Assembly: GCF_001411555.2 (NCBI RefSeq)
Contig: NC_049915.1
Location: 15,824,640 to 15,888,639, forward strand
From: Juglans regia
Lineage: Eukaryota; Streptophyta; Magnoliopsida; Fagales; Juglandaceae
Direction of reading: 5' to 3'
DNA length: 64,000 bases
In this document: positions 44,890 to 55,541 of the stretch, piece after piece
Layout of the letters: each line of letters opens with the position of its first letter
Position numbering within the stretch: position 1 is the stretch's first letter
Notes under the pieces: generated by a model
What the model was told of the DNA's origin: nothing
The model's database searches: none
The model's input: the letters and a program-made list of their open reading frames with translations, nothing else
Translations under genes and position numbers: made by a program

Positions 44890-47163
44890 TTCCCCCTTTC
44901 CTCAAAAGGATTCGACCTCGAATCTCCACCTGGATCAAAGGGAAAATAGTTAGTAACATTGAAAATAGTAAAAACAAGATAGTTACCTGAAAGATCCATT
45001 AGACATGCATTTTCATTAATTTGTTCAAGAGTTTGGAAAAGACCATCCAAGCTACTCCTGTCATCAACAGGTAAAGGTGCTAAATCTAAAGGAGTAAATC
45101 GATCAAGTCTATAAACAATTTCAAATGGTGAAAATTTAGTAGTAGCATGAACACTACAATTATATGTAAACTCAATGAATGATAAACAATACTCCCACAA
45201 ATGTTCATGAAGCACATCTAAAGTCTTCCTCAAACCAAAATGACCACTCTAATATGCAAACTCAATGAATGGCAAATGATACTCCCGGAAACGTCCATTT
45301 AACAATTCAATGAATGGCAAATGATACTCCCACAAACGTTCAAGAAACAAACCTAAATCTTTCCTTACACCAAGGTCACCCAACAAACCAGCATGTCTAT
45401 CACACCCAAGCAACTTATGCAAAAAACTAGTAGGCACACAAAATCTATTCCCTCTAAACAAGTACCAATCTAGTTTATCGAACTTACCGAACGATGCTTT
45501 CTCACTTGTTCCATACACACTAGCAAAGTCATCATCATTAGCATGCAATTCCATATCATATTCAAGTCCCAACAATCTTGCATCTAAAATGAAAACAAGA
45601 ACATACTTTCCTGCTAAAGCATCAATCACAAAATTTTCCTTACCTTGTATGTATTTGAATACATGAGGAAAAGTCTCAATAAAGTCCTCCCACTTCGCAT
45701 GCATTCTACTCAACAACTTACCTTGTCGCTTTAAGTGTGTCAGGAACTCATGTTCTTCAAATAAAGGTCGGTTAGGAATTGTCGCACCTGGCACAAGATT
45801 AACGTAGTGCTCTATCTCCCTAATAGGTGACAATCCCCTAAACACACCTCTAGGAATCACGACCTCATATCCCTGCAACAAAGAAACAACAACACTAGGC
45901 AAATAGTCGTTAAATTCGTTAGCATAAAAGCTGGCCTTAGCATAAAAACTCACTTTTGTCTTTTTATTTCTCTCTACAATCTCTCTTTCTTTTTCCTCTT
46001 GTGTCTCCACTATTTTTTCTTGACTCTCAACCACCTCTTTATTTTCTTTTTCTCTCTCTCTTTCTTTTGATGTTTCGGCCTCATTCTCTTTTTTCCTCTC
46101 ACTCTCTTTGTTCTTTTCACTATCTGTTTTTCTTTCACTCTCATCTTTTTTTAAACTCTTGGCCTCACAATTGTTCTTCAACTCATTCTCTCTTTTTCTT
46201 GAGGTTTCAGCTCACCCAAATCTTTTCCCTTTAATGGTTCGGTCTTCCCCTTTGCTACAACTTGATCATTTTTGTCCCACTTTGGTTTCCAAGGAGTACT
46301 AGAAACCGAAGTATACCTTGATGTGCCCTTTCCTTTTAGCCGTCTCTCCACCTTCATTGCCATGTGCACCATGTCCTCTACCTCCTCATAATGTTGCAAC
46401 TCAACTACATTGGCTATCTCCCTATTCAACCCCCTCAAAAATCTTGTCATCGTGGCCTCCCGATCCTCCACTACATTAGCCCGAATCATAGCCACCTCCA
46501 TCTCCTTATGGTAGTCATCTACACTCCTAGACCCCTGTATAAGATTCTGTAATTTTTGGTATAGGTCTCTATAGTAGTGGCTAGGTACAAATCTCCGCCT
46601 CATGATAGCTTTCAACTCTCTCCATGTTTCTACAGGCCTCTCAAGATTCCTCCTCCTATTGGTCACTAATTGATCCCACCAAACAATCGCATAATCAGTG
46701 AACTCAATTACAACCAACTTCACCTTCTTCTCCTCAGAGTAATTATGACAATCAAACACCAACTCTATTCTTTTCTCCCACTCTAAATAAATTTCAGGGT
46801 CGGTTCTACCTTGGAATGATGGTATTTTCATTTTGATACTCCCAAGGTTCTTATCTACTCCATCTCGACCCCCTGAGTTTGCCCTAAGGCCTCTTCCATG
46901 CCTAACTCTTCTATGTCTACCCAATCCAACTTTAGATGTTAGCACTTCCTCATCCTCACCATACTCTCCATTCTCATACCCATTCTTAATATTAGGCTCA
47001 CGTAGCCTCCTATCTTTTTAACCATTGCTTCTTGATTATCCATACTATTCCTCACTTCACCTAACACCAAGTTCAACAGCTCAAACTCTTGTTGCATGGC
47101 ATACAACACAAAGGATGAGTTATCTGCTCGCCCCCTTGGTGATGAGCTACTCCGATGAGACAT
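44890..47163 (-). pseudogene. Family N element N3: Gag-containing, enzyme-less polyprotein
   Basis: Gag starts at ATG 47163-47161 ([15 protein letters not shown]), with one frameshift near 47015. From 46945 the linker and whole gag core are open ([19 protein letters not shown] ... YEEVEDMVHMA). A one-base loss near 46212 shifts frame; from 46181 the Lys/Glu/Ser spacer (about 110 residues), LPSVVVSLLQGYEVV, IPNRP/LFEEHEFLTHLK joint, linker and zinc-region His are open to a TAG at about 45249. This TAG replaces a Trp in FAY-W-SGHFG. The rest (45233-44890) reads through the third joint into a GPY/F-like module. Missing parts are the same as in N1, N2 and N4. Confidence 0.88.
45165..45365 (-). 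repeat. In-frame 45-bp repeats of N3 (three units)
   Basis: Units read LWEYHLPFIELLNGR-like and VLHEHLWEYCLSFIE. This is the shortest tract of the four N copies. Confidence 0.82.
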
Positions 47164-47274
47164 TACAATGTGCTGCACAGAAGAATGTTAGTAGTAAAAA
47201 GAAAACCTCACATACTCCCTTACGTGTTTCAACTCGAAGGCACTCTACTCGTGTTTCACTCTTAATGGCTTCTT
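47164..47274 (-). other. Leader of N3, cut and fused to A2 integrase
   Basis: The leader runs GTGCTGCAC..., CACTCCCTTACGTG, CACTCTTAATGGCTT, then changes near 47274 to A2 integrase sequence (TCCATCCAAACTACTCC). The rest of the leader, primer-binding site and 5' LTR of N3 are absent. Confidence 0.8.
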
Positions 47275-48240
47275 TTGTCCATCCAAACTACTCCTGTCAT
47301 CAACAGGTAAAGACATCAAATCCAAAGGAGTAAGTGGATTAAATCCATAAACAATTTCAAAAAGAGAATATGAAGTAGTAGTATGCATCGTCCTTTTATA
47401 TCCAAACTCTATAAATGGCAAACAATCCTCCCAAGTTTTTAAATTGTTATGAACAACAGTGTGTAAAAGCTGAGTTAAAGTCCTATTAACTACTTCAGTC
47501 TGACCATCAGTCTGTGGATGACAAGTAGTGGAAAATAAGAGCTTAGTACCCAATTTTCCCCACAACACCTTCCAAAAGTAGCTAAGGAATTTAACATCCC
47601 TATCAGAAACAATACTCCTAGGTACACCATGGAGTCGCACTATCTCCTTGAAAAACAAGTCAGCTATATTTGTTGCATCATCTGTTTTATGGCATGGAAT
47701 GAAATGTGTCATCTTACTGAATCTATCCACAACAACAAAAATAGAATCTCTACCCCTTTTGGTCCTAGGCAGCCCCAAAACAAAGTCCATAGATATGTCT
47801 ACCCATGGCTCACTAGGAACGGGTAAGGGTGTATACAACCCATGTGGCAAAACCTTAGATTTGGCCTTTCTACATGTAATGCACATTCCACAAATACGGT
47901 TAACATCTCTCTTCATCTTAGGCCAAAAGAAATGTTCATGCAAAATGTCTAAAGTTTTCTTGACACCAAAGTGTCCCATTAATCCCCCACCATGTGCCTC
48001 ACGTACCAATAACTCACGCATAGAACAATTTGGCAGACAAAGTTTGCTTTCTTTAAACAAATAACCATCATGCTTGTAAAACTTACCAAATGCCGCCTTA
48101 TCACATGCCACATACACATTTGAAAAATCAGCATTATCGGCATACATGTCTTTAACGTATTCAAACCCAAGCATTTTGGCACTCATAGATGTAAGAAGTA
48201 CATACCTCCGGGATAGAGCATCAGCAACAATGTTCTCTTG
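47275..48240 (-). pseudogene. A2 integrase, C-terminally truncated
   Basis: Open over about 300 codons. On the minus strand: [18 protein letters not shown], the tether, His-His-Cys-Cys region ending CGMCITC, and a complete catalytic set (Asp in SMDFVLG, Asp in VSDRDVKF, Glu in GQTEVVNRT, 35 residues between the last two). It ends at SSLDGQKK, so the GPY/F module and tail are lost at the joint with N3. It is out of frame with the upstream ORF because of a deletion at about 48240. Confidence 0.88.
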
Positions 48241-51200
48241 GCCATAGGTAGTGCTGCCAAGTCTCTAATGCACGAACAAGAGCATAAAGCTCTTTATCAT
48301 AAGTAGGGTACTTCAGGGATGCCCCACTTAATTTTTCACTGAAGAAGGCTATGGGCCGCCTATCCTGCATCAAAACGGCTCCAATCTCTATTCCTGAGGC
48401 ATCACATTCAATCTCAAAAGCTTTGTTAAAATCAGGTAATGCTAACACAAGTGCAGAGCACAACCTTTCTTTAATAGTGGCAAAAGCATTCTCTTGATTA
48501 GCCCCCCAATGAAACCCAACATTCTTTTTAATTACCTCAGTGAGTGGTGCAGCAATGGTGCTGAAGTCTTTAACAAAATGCCGATAAAAGCTGGCTAACC
48601 CATGAAAGCTTCTTACCTCAGTGATGCTTTTTGGCGTTGGCCACTCCTTGATGGCCTTGACTTTCTCTTCATCCACCTCAATACCCTTTGTACTAACAAC
48701 ATAACCAAGAAAAACAACTTTTTCCATGCAAAAGGCACATTTCTTGAAATTAGCATACAACTTTTCACATCTCAACACATCAAACACATATCTCAAATGC
48801 TCAATATGTTCATTTAAGTTCTTGCTGTACACTAAGATATCATCAAAGTACACAACCACAAACTTGCCTATGAATGCACGTAGGACATGGTTCATTAATC
48901 TCATGAAAGTACTGGGCGCATTTGTAAGTCCAAATGGCATAACCAACCATTCATAAAGCCCATACTTAGTCTTAAAAGCAGTTTTCCATTCATCACCCTC
49001 TTTCATTCTAATTTGATGGTACCCACTTTTAAGATCAATTTTACTAAAAATACATGAGCCATGCAATTCATCAAGCATATCATCCAATCTAGGAATGGGA
49101 TGGCGATACTTTACCGTGATATTGTTGACCGCCCTGCAATCAATGCACATCCTCCACGTCCCATCCTTCTTTGGCACTAGTAGCACTGGTACTGCACAAG
49201 GGCTCATGCTCTCCCTCACGTACCCCTTGCTCATCAAATCCTCAACTTGCCTCTGAAGCTCCTTTGTCTCCTCTGGATTACTCCTATAGGCTGGTCGGTT
49301 TGGAATAGCAGCCCCGGGCACAAAATCAATCTGGTGCTCAATGCCTCGAATGGGTGGCAACTCATTTGGCATCTCCTCCGGGAATACATCCTCAAACTCC
49401 TGCAACAAAGAAACAGCCAAACTAGGAAGAGACTGATTAGTTTCATCAAGAGTAAGATAAGACTCTTTATAGACAAGAAAAATCATAGGGCGATCTGCGA
49501 AGAAAGCCCTCTTAACCTCACTCTCTCTTGCATAGAAACTCACTTTTGCCTTTCCTTTTCTCTCAGAAGACTCTCTTTCTTTTTTCTCTCGTGGCTCCAC
49601 TCTTTTTTCTTTACTCTCAGCCACCTCTCTACTTTCTTTTTCACTCTTTCTCTTCTGATCACTCTCATTTTCACTCTTTTTTTTTTGAGCAACCTCACTT
49701 TTCAATTTCAGTTGGTCCTCATAAACCTGGCTTGGAGTTAAAGGAGCAAGTTTAATTGTTTTGCCCTCCTTTTCAAAGCTGTACATGTTCTTGAACCCAT
49801 CATGTGTCACTCTCCTATCATACTGCCACGGCCTCCCCAACAAAATATGGCCCGCATGCATAGGCACAACATCACAAAGCACCTCATCTTGATACTTCCC
49901 AATAGAAAAAGTAACCAACACTTGTTTATCCACCCTAACCTCTCCACAATCATTCAACCACTGCAATTTGTATGGTCTAGAGTGTTTTAAGGTTGGTAAA
50001 TTCAATTTCTCAACCAAAGTAGTGCTAGCCACATTAGTACAACTCCCTCCATCAATGATCATACTACATACCTTATTGTTGACATGGCATCTAGTATGGA
50101 AAATGTTCTCTCGCTGTTGCTCTGCATCATCCACCTTAATGTGTGCATTAAGAGCACGCCTGGCAACAAGAGACTCACCTGTCACAGGGTATACCACTCC
50201 ATCATCATCACTAGCATCATCCAACTCGGGCACCTCATCACTATCATCCTCACTCTCAGTCATCACCTCCCCATTGTCACGCATAATCATCACCCTCCTA
50301 TTTGGACATTGAGAAGCAATGTGCCCTGAACCCAAACACTTAAAACATTTGATATCTCTATTCCGTGAAGGTTGGGATTCTACCTTGGGTTTGTTGCTAG
50401 TTCCCTCATCTTTTCTCTTAGGTGGTTCGGTCTTTCTCTTTGCTTCAGCTGGATCATTCCTATACCATTTTGATTTCCAAGTAGTGCTAGAAACCGTAGT
50501 GTACCTTGCTGTCCCTTTTCTCTTTAATTGCCTCTCCACCTTCATAGCCATGTGCACCATGTCCTCTATCTCCACATAATGCTGCAATTCAATTACATTG
50601 GCTATGTCCCTATTCAACCCACTCAAAAATCTAGCCATGGTGGCCTCTCGGTCCTCCTCTACATTAGCCCGAATCATCGCCACCTCCATCTCCTTATGGT
50701 AATCCTCCACACTCCTAGACCCCTGTGTAAGATTTTGTAATTTCTGGAAAAGGTCTCTATAGTAATGGCTAGGAACAAATCTCCGCCTCATGAGAGCTTT
50801 CAACTCTCCCCATGTCTCTATAGGCCTCTCATAATTCCTTCTCCTATTGGTCACTAATTGATCCCACCAAATAATAGCATAATCAGTGAACTCAATTACC
50901 GCCAACTTCACTTTCTTCTCCTCAGAGTAATTATGGCAATCAAACACCAACTCTATTTTTTTCTCCCACTCTAGATAAACCTCAGGGTCAGTTCTACCTT
51001 GGAAAGATGGTATTTTCATTTTGATGCTACCAAGGTCTCTATCTACACCATCCCGACCCCTTAGATTCCCCTCAAGTCCTCTTTCATGCCTAACTCCTCT
51101 ATTTCTACCCGACCCAACGTCAGATGCTAAATCTTCCTCTTCCTCACCATCTCCTTCATTCTCATACTGATTTTCAACTCTATGCTCACGTCGCCTCCTA

Positions 51201-51358
51201 CCTTGTAGATTTCTAATCGCTGCTTCTTGATGATCCATCCTATCCCTCACTTCACCCAACACCAAGTTCAACCGCTCAAACTGTTGTTGCATGGCTTGCA
51301 GCACAAAGGATGAGTTATCTGCTCTCCCCCTTGGTGATGCGCTACTCCGATGAGACAT
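48221..51358 (-). CDS. A2 Gag-protease-RT-partial RNase H polyprotein, 1,045 codons open
   Basis: Retrotransposon polyprotein of the CRM-like clade. Start at 51358: the [12 protein letters not shown] start is shared by other copies, while the five codons upstream are not. Residues: helical N-terminus 18-50; Arg/Glu linker 55-105; gag core 110-290; zinc knuckle Cys338, Cys341, His346, Cys351; acidic linker 365-390; protease catalytic Asp436 in IIDGGS and HILLGRP 504-510; Lys/Glu/Ser spacer 555-605; RT about 690-880 with [10 protein letters not shown] 771-780 and YFDD 837-840; RNase H from 975 with Asp986 and Glu1023. About 52 codons holding the third RNase H Asp are deleted after LWP (1040), shifting frame to a stop five codons on. 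It is the best preserved autonomous-type copy here, but not functional as it stands. Confidence 0.92.
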   Translation of the reverse strand: MSHRSSASPRGRADNSSFVLQAMQQQFERLNLVLGEVRDRMDHQEAAIRNLQGRRRREHRVENQYENEGDGEEEEDLASDVGSGRNRGVRHERGLEGNLRGRDGVDRDLGSIKMKIPSFQGRTDPEVYLEWEKKIELVFDCHNYSEEKKVKLAVIEFTDYAIIWWDQLVTNRRRNYERPIETWGELKALMRRRFVPSHYYRDLFQKLQNLTQGSRSVEDYHKEMEVAMIRANVEEDREATMARFLSGLNRDIANVIELQHYVEIEDMVHMAMKVERQLKRKGTARYTTVSSTTWKSKWYRNDPAEAKRKTEPPKRKDEGTSNKPKVESQPSRNRDIKCFKCLGSGHIASQCPNRRVMIMRDNGEVMTESEDDSDEVPELDDASDDDGVVYPVTGESLVARRALNAHIKVDDAEQQRENIFHTRCHVNNKVCSMIIDGGSCTNVASTTLVEKLNLPTLKHSRPYKLQWLNDCGEVRVDKQVLVTFSIGKYQDEVLCDVVPMHAGHILLGRPWQYDRRVTHDGFKNMYSFEKEGKTIKLAPLTPSQVYEDQLKLKSEVAQKKKSENESDQKRKSEKESREVAESKEKRVEPREKKERESSERKGKAKVSFYARESEVKRAFFADRPMIFLVYKESYLTLDETNQSLPSLAVSLLQEFEDVFPEEMPNELPPIRGIEHQIDFVPGAAIPNRPAYRSNPEETKELQRQVEDLMSKGYVRESMSPCAVPVLLVPKKDGTWRMCIDCRAVNNITVKYRHPIPRLDDMLDELHGSCIFSKIDLKSGYHQIRMKEGDEWKTAFKTKYGLYEWLVMPFGLTNAPSTFMRLMNHVLRAFIGKFVVVYFDDILVYSKNLNEHIEHLRYVFDVLRCEKLYANFKKCAFCMEKVVFLGYVVSTKGIEVDEEKVKAIKEWPTPKSITEVRSFHGLASFYRHFVKDFSTIAAPLTEVIKKNVGFHWGANQENAFATIKERLCSALVLALPDFNKAFEIECDASGIEIGAVLMQDRRPIAFFSEKLSGASLKYPTYDKELYALVRALETWQHYLWPREHCC

Positions 51359-51797
51359 TTTCAGGCGCTGCACAAGAGAATGTTAGTGGCAAAAAAAAAA
51401 AAAAATAAACTTCACACACTCCCTCACGTGTTTACACTCGAATAACGACACTCCACTCGTGTTTCACTCCTAATTGGCTTTTTCCGATAATAGTCTCACA
51501 CTCTCTCTGCCTTTTACCTCAAGAGTTTTCCCACTCAAGTTCTTTAAGAACTAATTGACTCAATCAAGACAAAGCAACCTTGTTTTATCCCAACTAGTAA
51601 TTAGATCCAAGAAACAAGAACAAGAGAAACACGAAAGGAATGGAAAAAAAAAAATGGCACGTGAATCAAGGAAATTATACGAATGAAACAGTAACAATAA
51701 GACAAGATACCAACTAGAATCACCCCCTTTGATGATAAGGCTCAAGAAAAAAAATCTCGAATTTTTTTTTTTCACGATTTTTTTTTTTTTTTTCACG

Positions 51798-51828
<31 letters not shown>

Positions 51829-52134
51829 CTTTTCTTTTCCTTTCACCAACTGATTTGATCACAATCAAGAATAAGCAGTTGAGAAAAACCCTAACAATAA
51901 CTCAAAAACCCTTGGGCAAGTGATATACGGCAGCCCCTAGAACAAGAGATTTCAGCCAACACAAACCCTAGAACAATGAATTTCAGCAACCCTAACAATA
52001 GTGAAGAAATCTGCTAACCACCACTATTTTTTTTTTTTGTAATCAATCCTAGAAGAATGACGCCCTAGAATTAAATATGCAAGAAATAAAAGATAGAATA
52101 AGACCTGATTGGAAACCTTGCTCTGAATACCAAA
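51359..52134 (-). other. Leader and primer-binding site of A2
   Basis: Family leader with CACTCCCTCACGTGTTTACA, a TTTTC-rich tract (51760-51840), CCCTAACAATA repeats, and the reversed primer-binding site CCTTGCTCTGAATACCAAA at 52116-52134. Non-coding. Confidence 0.88.
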
Positions 52135-52970
52135 TGATGTGAACCCATGGGAATGAATTCCCTTGAACCCACAATCAATTTGAAAACTCCGCAAGAAAGC
52201 CAAAAATCAAGTCAAGGATGGAGAATCTAGACCCGATGAGAACCCGTTTCAAGAACCTAGATTATATTAAAATCTAGACCCGTTGAAGAACCCGTCTCAA
52301 GAACCCAGATTACAATGGAGGAACTCCACAAAGGTTGTGATTTACCTTTGATAAGTTCAAGAGTTCAATCAAGAACAAGAGGAGAAAACTCAACTCACAA
52401 ATAAAATTCAATATTGTCTAACTCTCAAATGAGGCTACAAAGAGTTTTTAAAGCCAAACCTAATCAAAACCCTAGCCAAAATAATGCCCCTTTTACCCAA
52501 AATTACCCTTGATAAACAGTACCGGCTACAGTACGCGCGGCTACAGTAACCCCAACAGTAAATTGATGAAACCCTAGTTCCTAAAATGTAATTTTCCAAA
52601 TAAGCCCTTGGCCAAAATACAAGGCCTTCCCAAAAACATAGTTCAAAAGAAATAAGACATGTGAGCCAAGCATCTTCAAGCCCACTTATTCTAAACTAAT
52701 AAAATAAATCATTTAACCAAATTGGAAGCCTCCAATAACAATAGGCCGTATCTTTAAGTCATGTCTTCCACAACTTGAATAAAGTGGATCAAAACTGGTT
52801 CTTCTTCTTTCAGACCCATCTTCAGTGTTGGGCTCTTGCTGGCTTCATTCCAGGTGGATTGCACCAATCCTTGCATTGCTTCCTTGATCTTCTTGGCCCT
52901 TGATCTTGTAATTGGCCCATCTGGAACTTGCAAAGGATTTTTAAGATTAGGCCCACCTTGGTTCCTATTA
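52135..52970 (-). mobile_element. Type-B 5' LTR of A2 (836 bp)
   Basis: It runs from TGATGTGAACCCATGGG to TTGGTTCCTATTA (final TATCA mutated). Same length as both P1 LTRs. It is followed by AGAGGTAAATCACAACC, the middle of a plus-strand type-A LTR. Confidence 0.92.
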
Positions 52971-53186
52971 AGAGGTAAATCACAACCTTTGTGGCGTTCC
53001 TCCTTTTGTAATCTGGGTTCTTGAGACATGTTCTTCAACGGGTCTAGATTTTAATATAATCTAGGTTCTTGAAACGAGTTCTCATCGGGTCTAGGTTCTC
53101 CATCCATTGACTTGATTTTGGCTTTCTTGGGGAGTTTTCAAATTGACTGCGGGTTCAAGGAATTTCATTCCCACGAGTTCATATCA
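52971..53186 (+). mobile_element. Type-A LTR 3' fragment
   Basis: It begins in mid-LTR at AGAGGTAAATCACAACC and ends GAGTTCATATCA. Its start is the exact complement of the point where the LTR at 37356 begins, so both mark the same target position. Confidence 0.85.
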
Positions 53187-54206
53187 GCAACTTAGTCCTT
53201 CTATGGGCTGGGAATCTTTCTTTGCGCATCTGAACCCAAACCCAATCTCCTGGTTCAAAGATGGCATCCCTTCGTCCTTTTTTGGCTTGGGAAGCAACCA
53301 TTTCATTCTTTTGGGCAATTTGAAGCCGTACCCTCTCATGAAGCAACCCAAACCATCATGCTTGTAAAACTTACCATATACTGCCTTATCACATGCCATA
53401 TACACATTAGAAAAATCAGCGTCATCGGCATACATGCCTTTCACATATTCAAACCCAAGCATTTTAGCACTCATAGAAGTAAGAAGTACATACCTCCGGG
53501 ATAGAGCATCGGCAACAATGTTCTCCTTAGCTTGCTTGTAACGGATGACATAGGGAAAGGTCTCAATGTATTCCATCCATCTAGCATGCCTTTTATTCAA
53601 CTTACCTTGACCCTTGAGATGCTTCAATGATTCATGATCGGTGTGGATCACAAATTCCCTTGACTATAGGTAGTGTTGCCAAGTCTCTAATGCACGAACA
53701 AGTGCGTAAACCTCTTTGTCATAAGCAGGGTACTTCAGGGATGCCCCACTTAACTTTTCACTGAAGAAGGCTATGGGCCACCTATCCTGCATCAAAACAG
53801 CTCCAATCCCTATTCCTGTGGCATCACATTCAATCTCAAAAGCTTTGTTAAAATCAGGTAATGCTAACACAGGTGCAGCGCACAACCTTTCTTTAATAGT
53901 GGCAAAAGCATTCTCTTGATTAGCCCAATGAAACCCAACATTCTTTTTTAATTAACTCTGTGAGTGGTCCAGCAATGGTGCTGAAGTCTTTAACAAAACG
54001 CCGATAAAAGCTATCTAAGTCGTGAAAGCTTCTTACCTCAATGATGCTTTTTGGCATTGGCCACTCCTTGATGGCCTTGACTTTCTCTTCATCCACATCA
54101 ATACCCTTTGTACTAACAACATAACCAAGAAAAACAATTTTTTCCATGCAAAAGGCACATTTCTTGAAATTAGCATACAACTTTTCAAATCTCAACACAT
54201 CAAGGA
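53187..54206 (-). pseudogene. Fragment A3: RT, RNase H and integrase pieces
   Basis: On the minus strand from 54206: RT C-terminal part ([17 protein letters not shown] to PLTELIKK), RNase H with [20 protein letters not shown] and [12 protein letters not shown] (all three acidic sites), linker to KFYKHDG, then a jump near 53350 to the integrase C-terminal part (LHERV...ANKGRR, DWVWV...RKERFP-like). The integrase zinc and catalytic regions are deleted. Frameshifts lie near 53660 and 53920. Confidence 0.85.
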
Positions 54207-54208
54207 AA

Positions 54209-54613
54209 TTATTTATAGATTTAATCCACTTTTTTGGATTTGATGCATTTAGCTGTTGATGGCATGAGTAGTTTGGATGGACAAAAGAAGGCGGAGTTGG
54301 TGAAGTCACTTCATGAGAGGGTACGACTTCAAATTGCCCAAAAGAACGAAAAGGTTGCTTCCCAAGCCAATAAAGGACGAAGGCGTGTCATCTTTGAACC
54401 AGGAGATTGGGTTTGGGTTTACATGCGCAAAGAAAGATTCCCAGCCCATAGAAGGACTAAGTTGCATTCTCGAGGAGATGGACCTTTCCAAATTCTTGAG
54501 AAAGTGGATCTTCTAGGTGAGTATAAAGTTTCTGCAACTTTCAATGTTTCTGATCTTTCTCCTTTTGATGTAAGTGAAGATTCGAGGTCGAATCCTTTTG
54601 AGGAGATGGGGAA
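54209..54613 (+). pseudogene. Integrase C-terminal fragment, plus strand
   Basis: Reads [37 protein letters not shown], then a GPY/F module shortened by about 11 codons, then SDLSPFDV and RSNPFEEMGND with the polypurine region before 54614. Facing A3, it creates an inverted arrangement with a switch at about 54207. Confidence 0.85.
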
Positions 54614-54873
54614 TGATAGGAACCAAGGTGGGCCTACTCTTAAAGAACCTTTGCAAGTTCATGATGGGCCAATTACAAGATCAAGGGCGAAGAAGATCAA
54701 AGAAGCAATGCATGGATTGGTGCAATCCACTTGGGCTCTTGCTGGCTTCATCCCAAGTGGATTGCATCAATCATTGCATTGCTTCCTTGATCTTCTTGGC
54801 CCTTGATCTTGTAATTGGCCCAATTAGAACTTGCAAAGGATCTTTAAGAGTAGGCCCACCTTGGTTCCTATCA
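54614..54873. mobile_element. LTR-derived foldback, 122-bp arms (260 bp)
   Basis: Arms 54614-54735 and 54752-54873 are inverted copies of the first 122 bp of a type-B LTR, around a 16-bp loop. It stands where a 3' LTR should follow the polypurine tract. No flanking duplication is visible. Confidence 0.88.
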
Positions 54874-55541
54874 ACCTAGATTATATTAAAATCTAGACCC
54901 ATTGAAGAAAACGTTTCAAGAACCCATATTATAAAGGATGAACGCCACAAAGGTTATGATTTACCTTTGATAAGTTCAAAGTTCAATTAAGAACAAGAGG
55001 ACATAAACTCAACTCAAAATGAATAAATTCATCAAATTTCATAAACTTCATAAACTGATTAGAATGAGACTATATAGAGTATTTAAAACAAAACCTAATG
55101 AAACCCTAGCCAAAATAAACCCCCATCTTCTAAAAGTGCCCCTGGATGAACAGTGTCACGCTACAGTAACTTGGCTACAGTAACCCTAACTCTAGTTCAA
55201 TAAAATAATAACTTTTCTAATATGCCCTTGCATAGGCCCCCTTAAGTGCTTCCTATAATAAACTCAATTATTCTAAACTAATAAAATAAGTTCTTTAAAT
55301 GAATTAAATAAGTTGAAACCCTTCAAGAGTCCAAAGCCTTTAAGTCTTGTCGTTGCCCTCATCTGTAGTTGATCCAATGATTTAAAACTGAATCTTCTTC
55401 AAGCCCCATCTTGAATGTTGGGCTCCTGCTAAACTTGTCTCAAGTGGATTGCATCAATCATTGCATTGTCTCCTTGAACTTCTTGGTCCATCTGGAAGTT
55501 GCAAATGATCTTTAAGACTAGGCTCATCTTGGTTCCCATCA
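54874..55541 (-). mobile_element. Type-A LTR fragment
   Basis: It starts at ACCTAGATTATATTAAAATC, lacking the first 120 bp or so, and ends TTGGTTCCCATCA at 55541, directly against the satellite array. Confidence 0.87.

Noticed and set aside
50319..50740. Plus-strand frames such as [15 protein letters not shown]
   Set aside because: Antisense shadows of the gag core; similar frames recur opposite gag in N2, N3 and N4 and have no independent signal.
44163..52975. N3 plus A2 as one intact element with paired LTRs
   Set aside because: The left LTR is type A and the right one type B, the flanks differ, and the joint at 47274 switches from leader to integrase.
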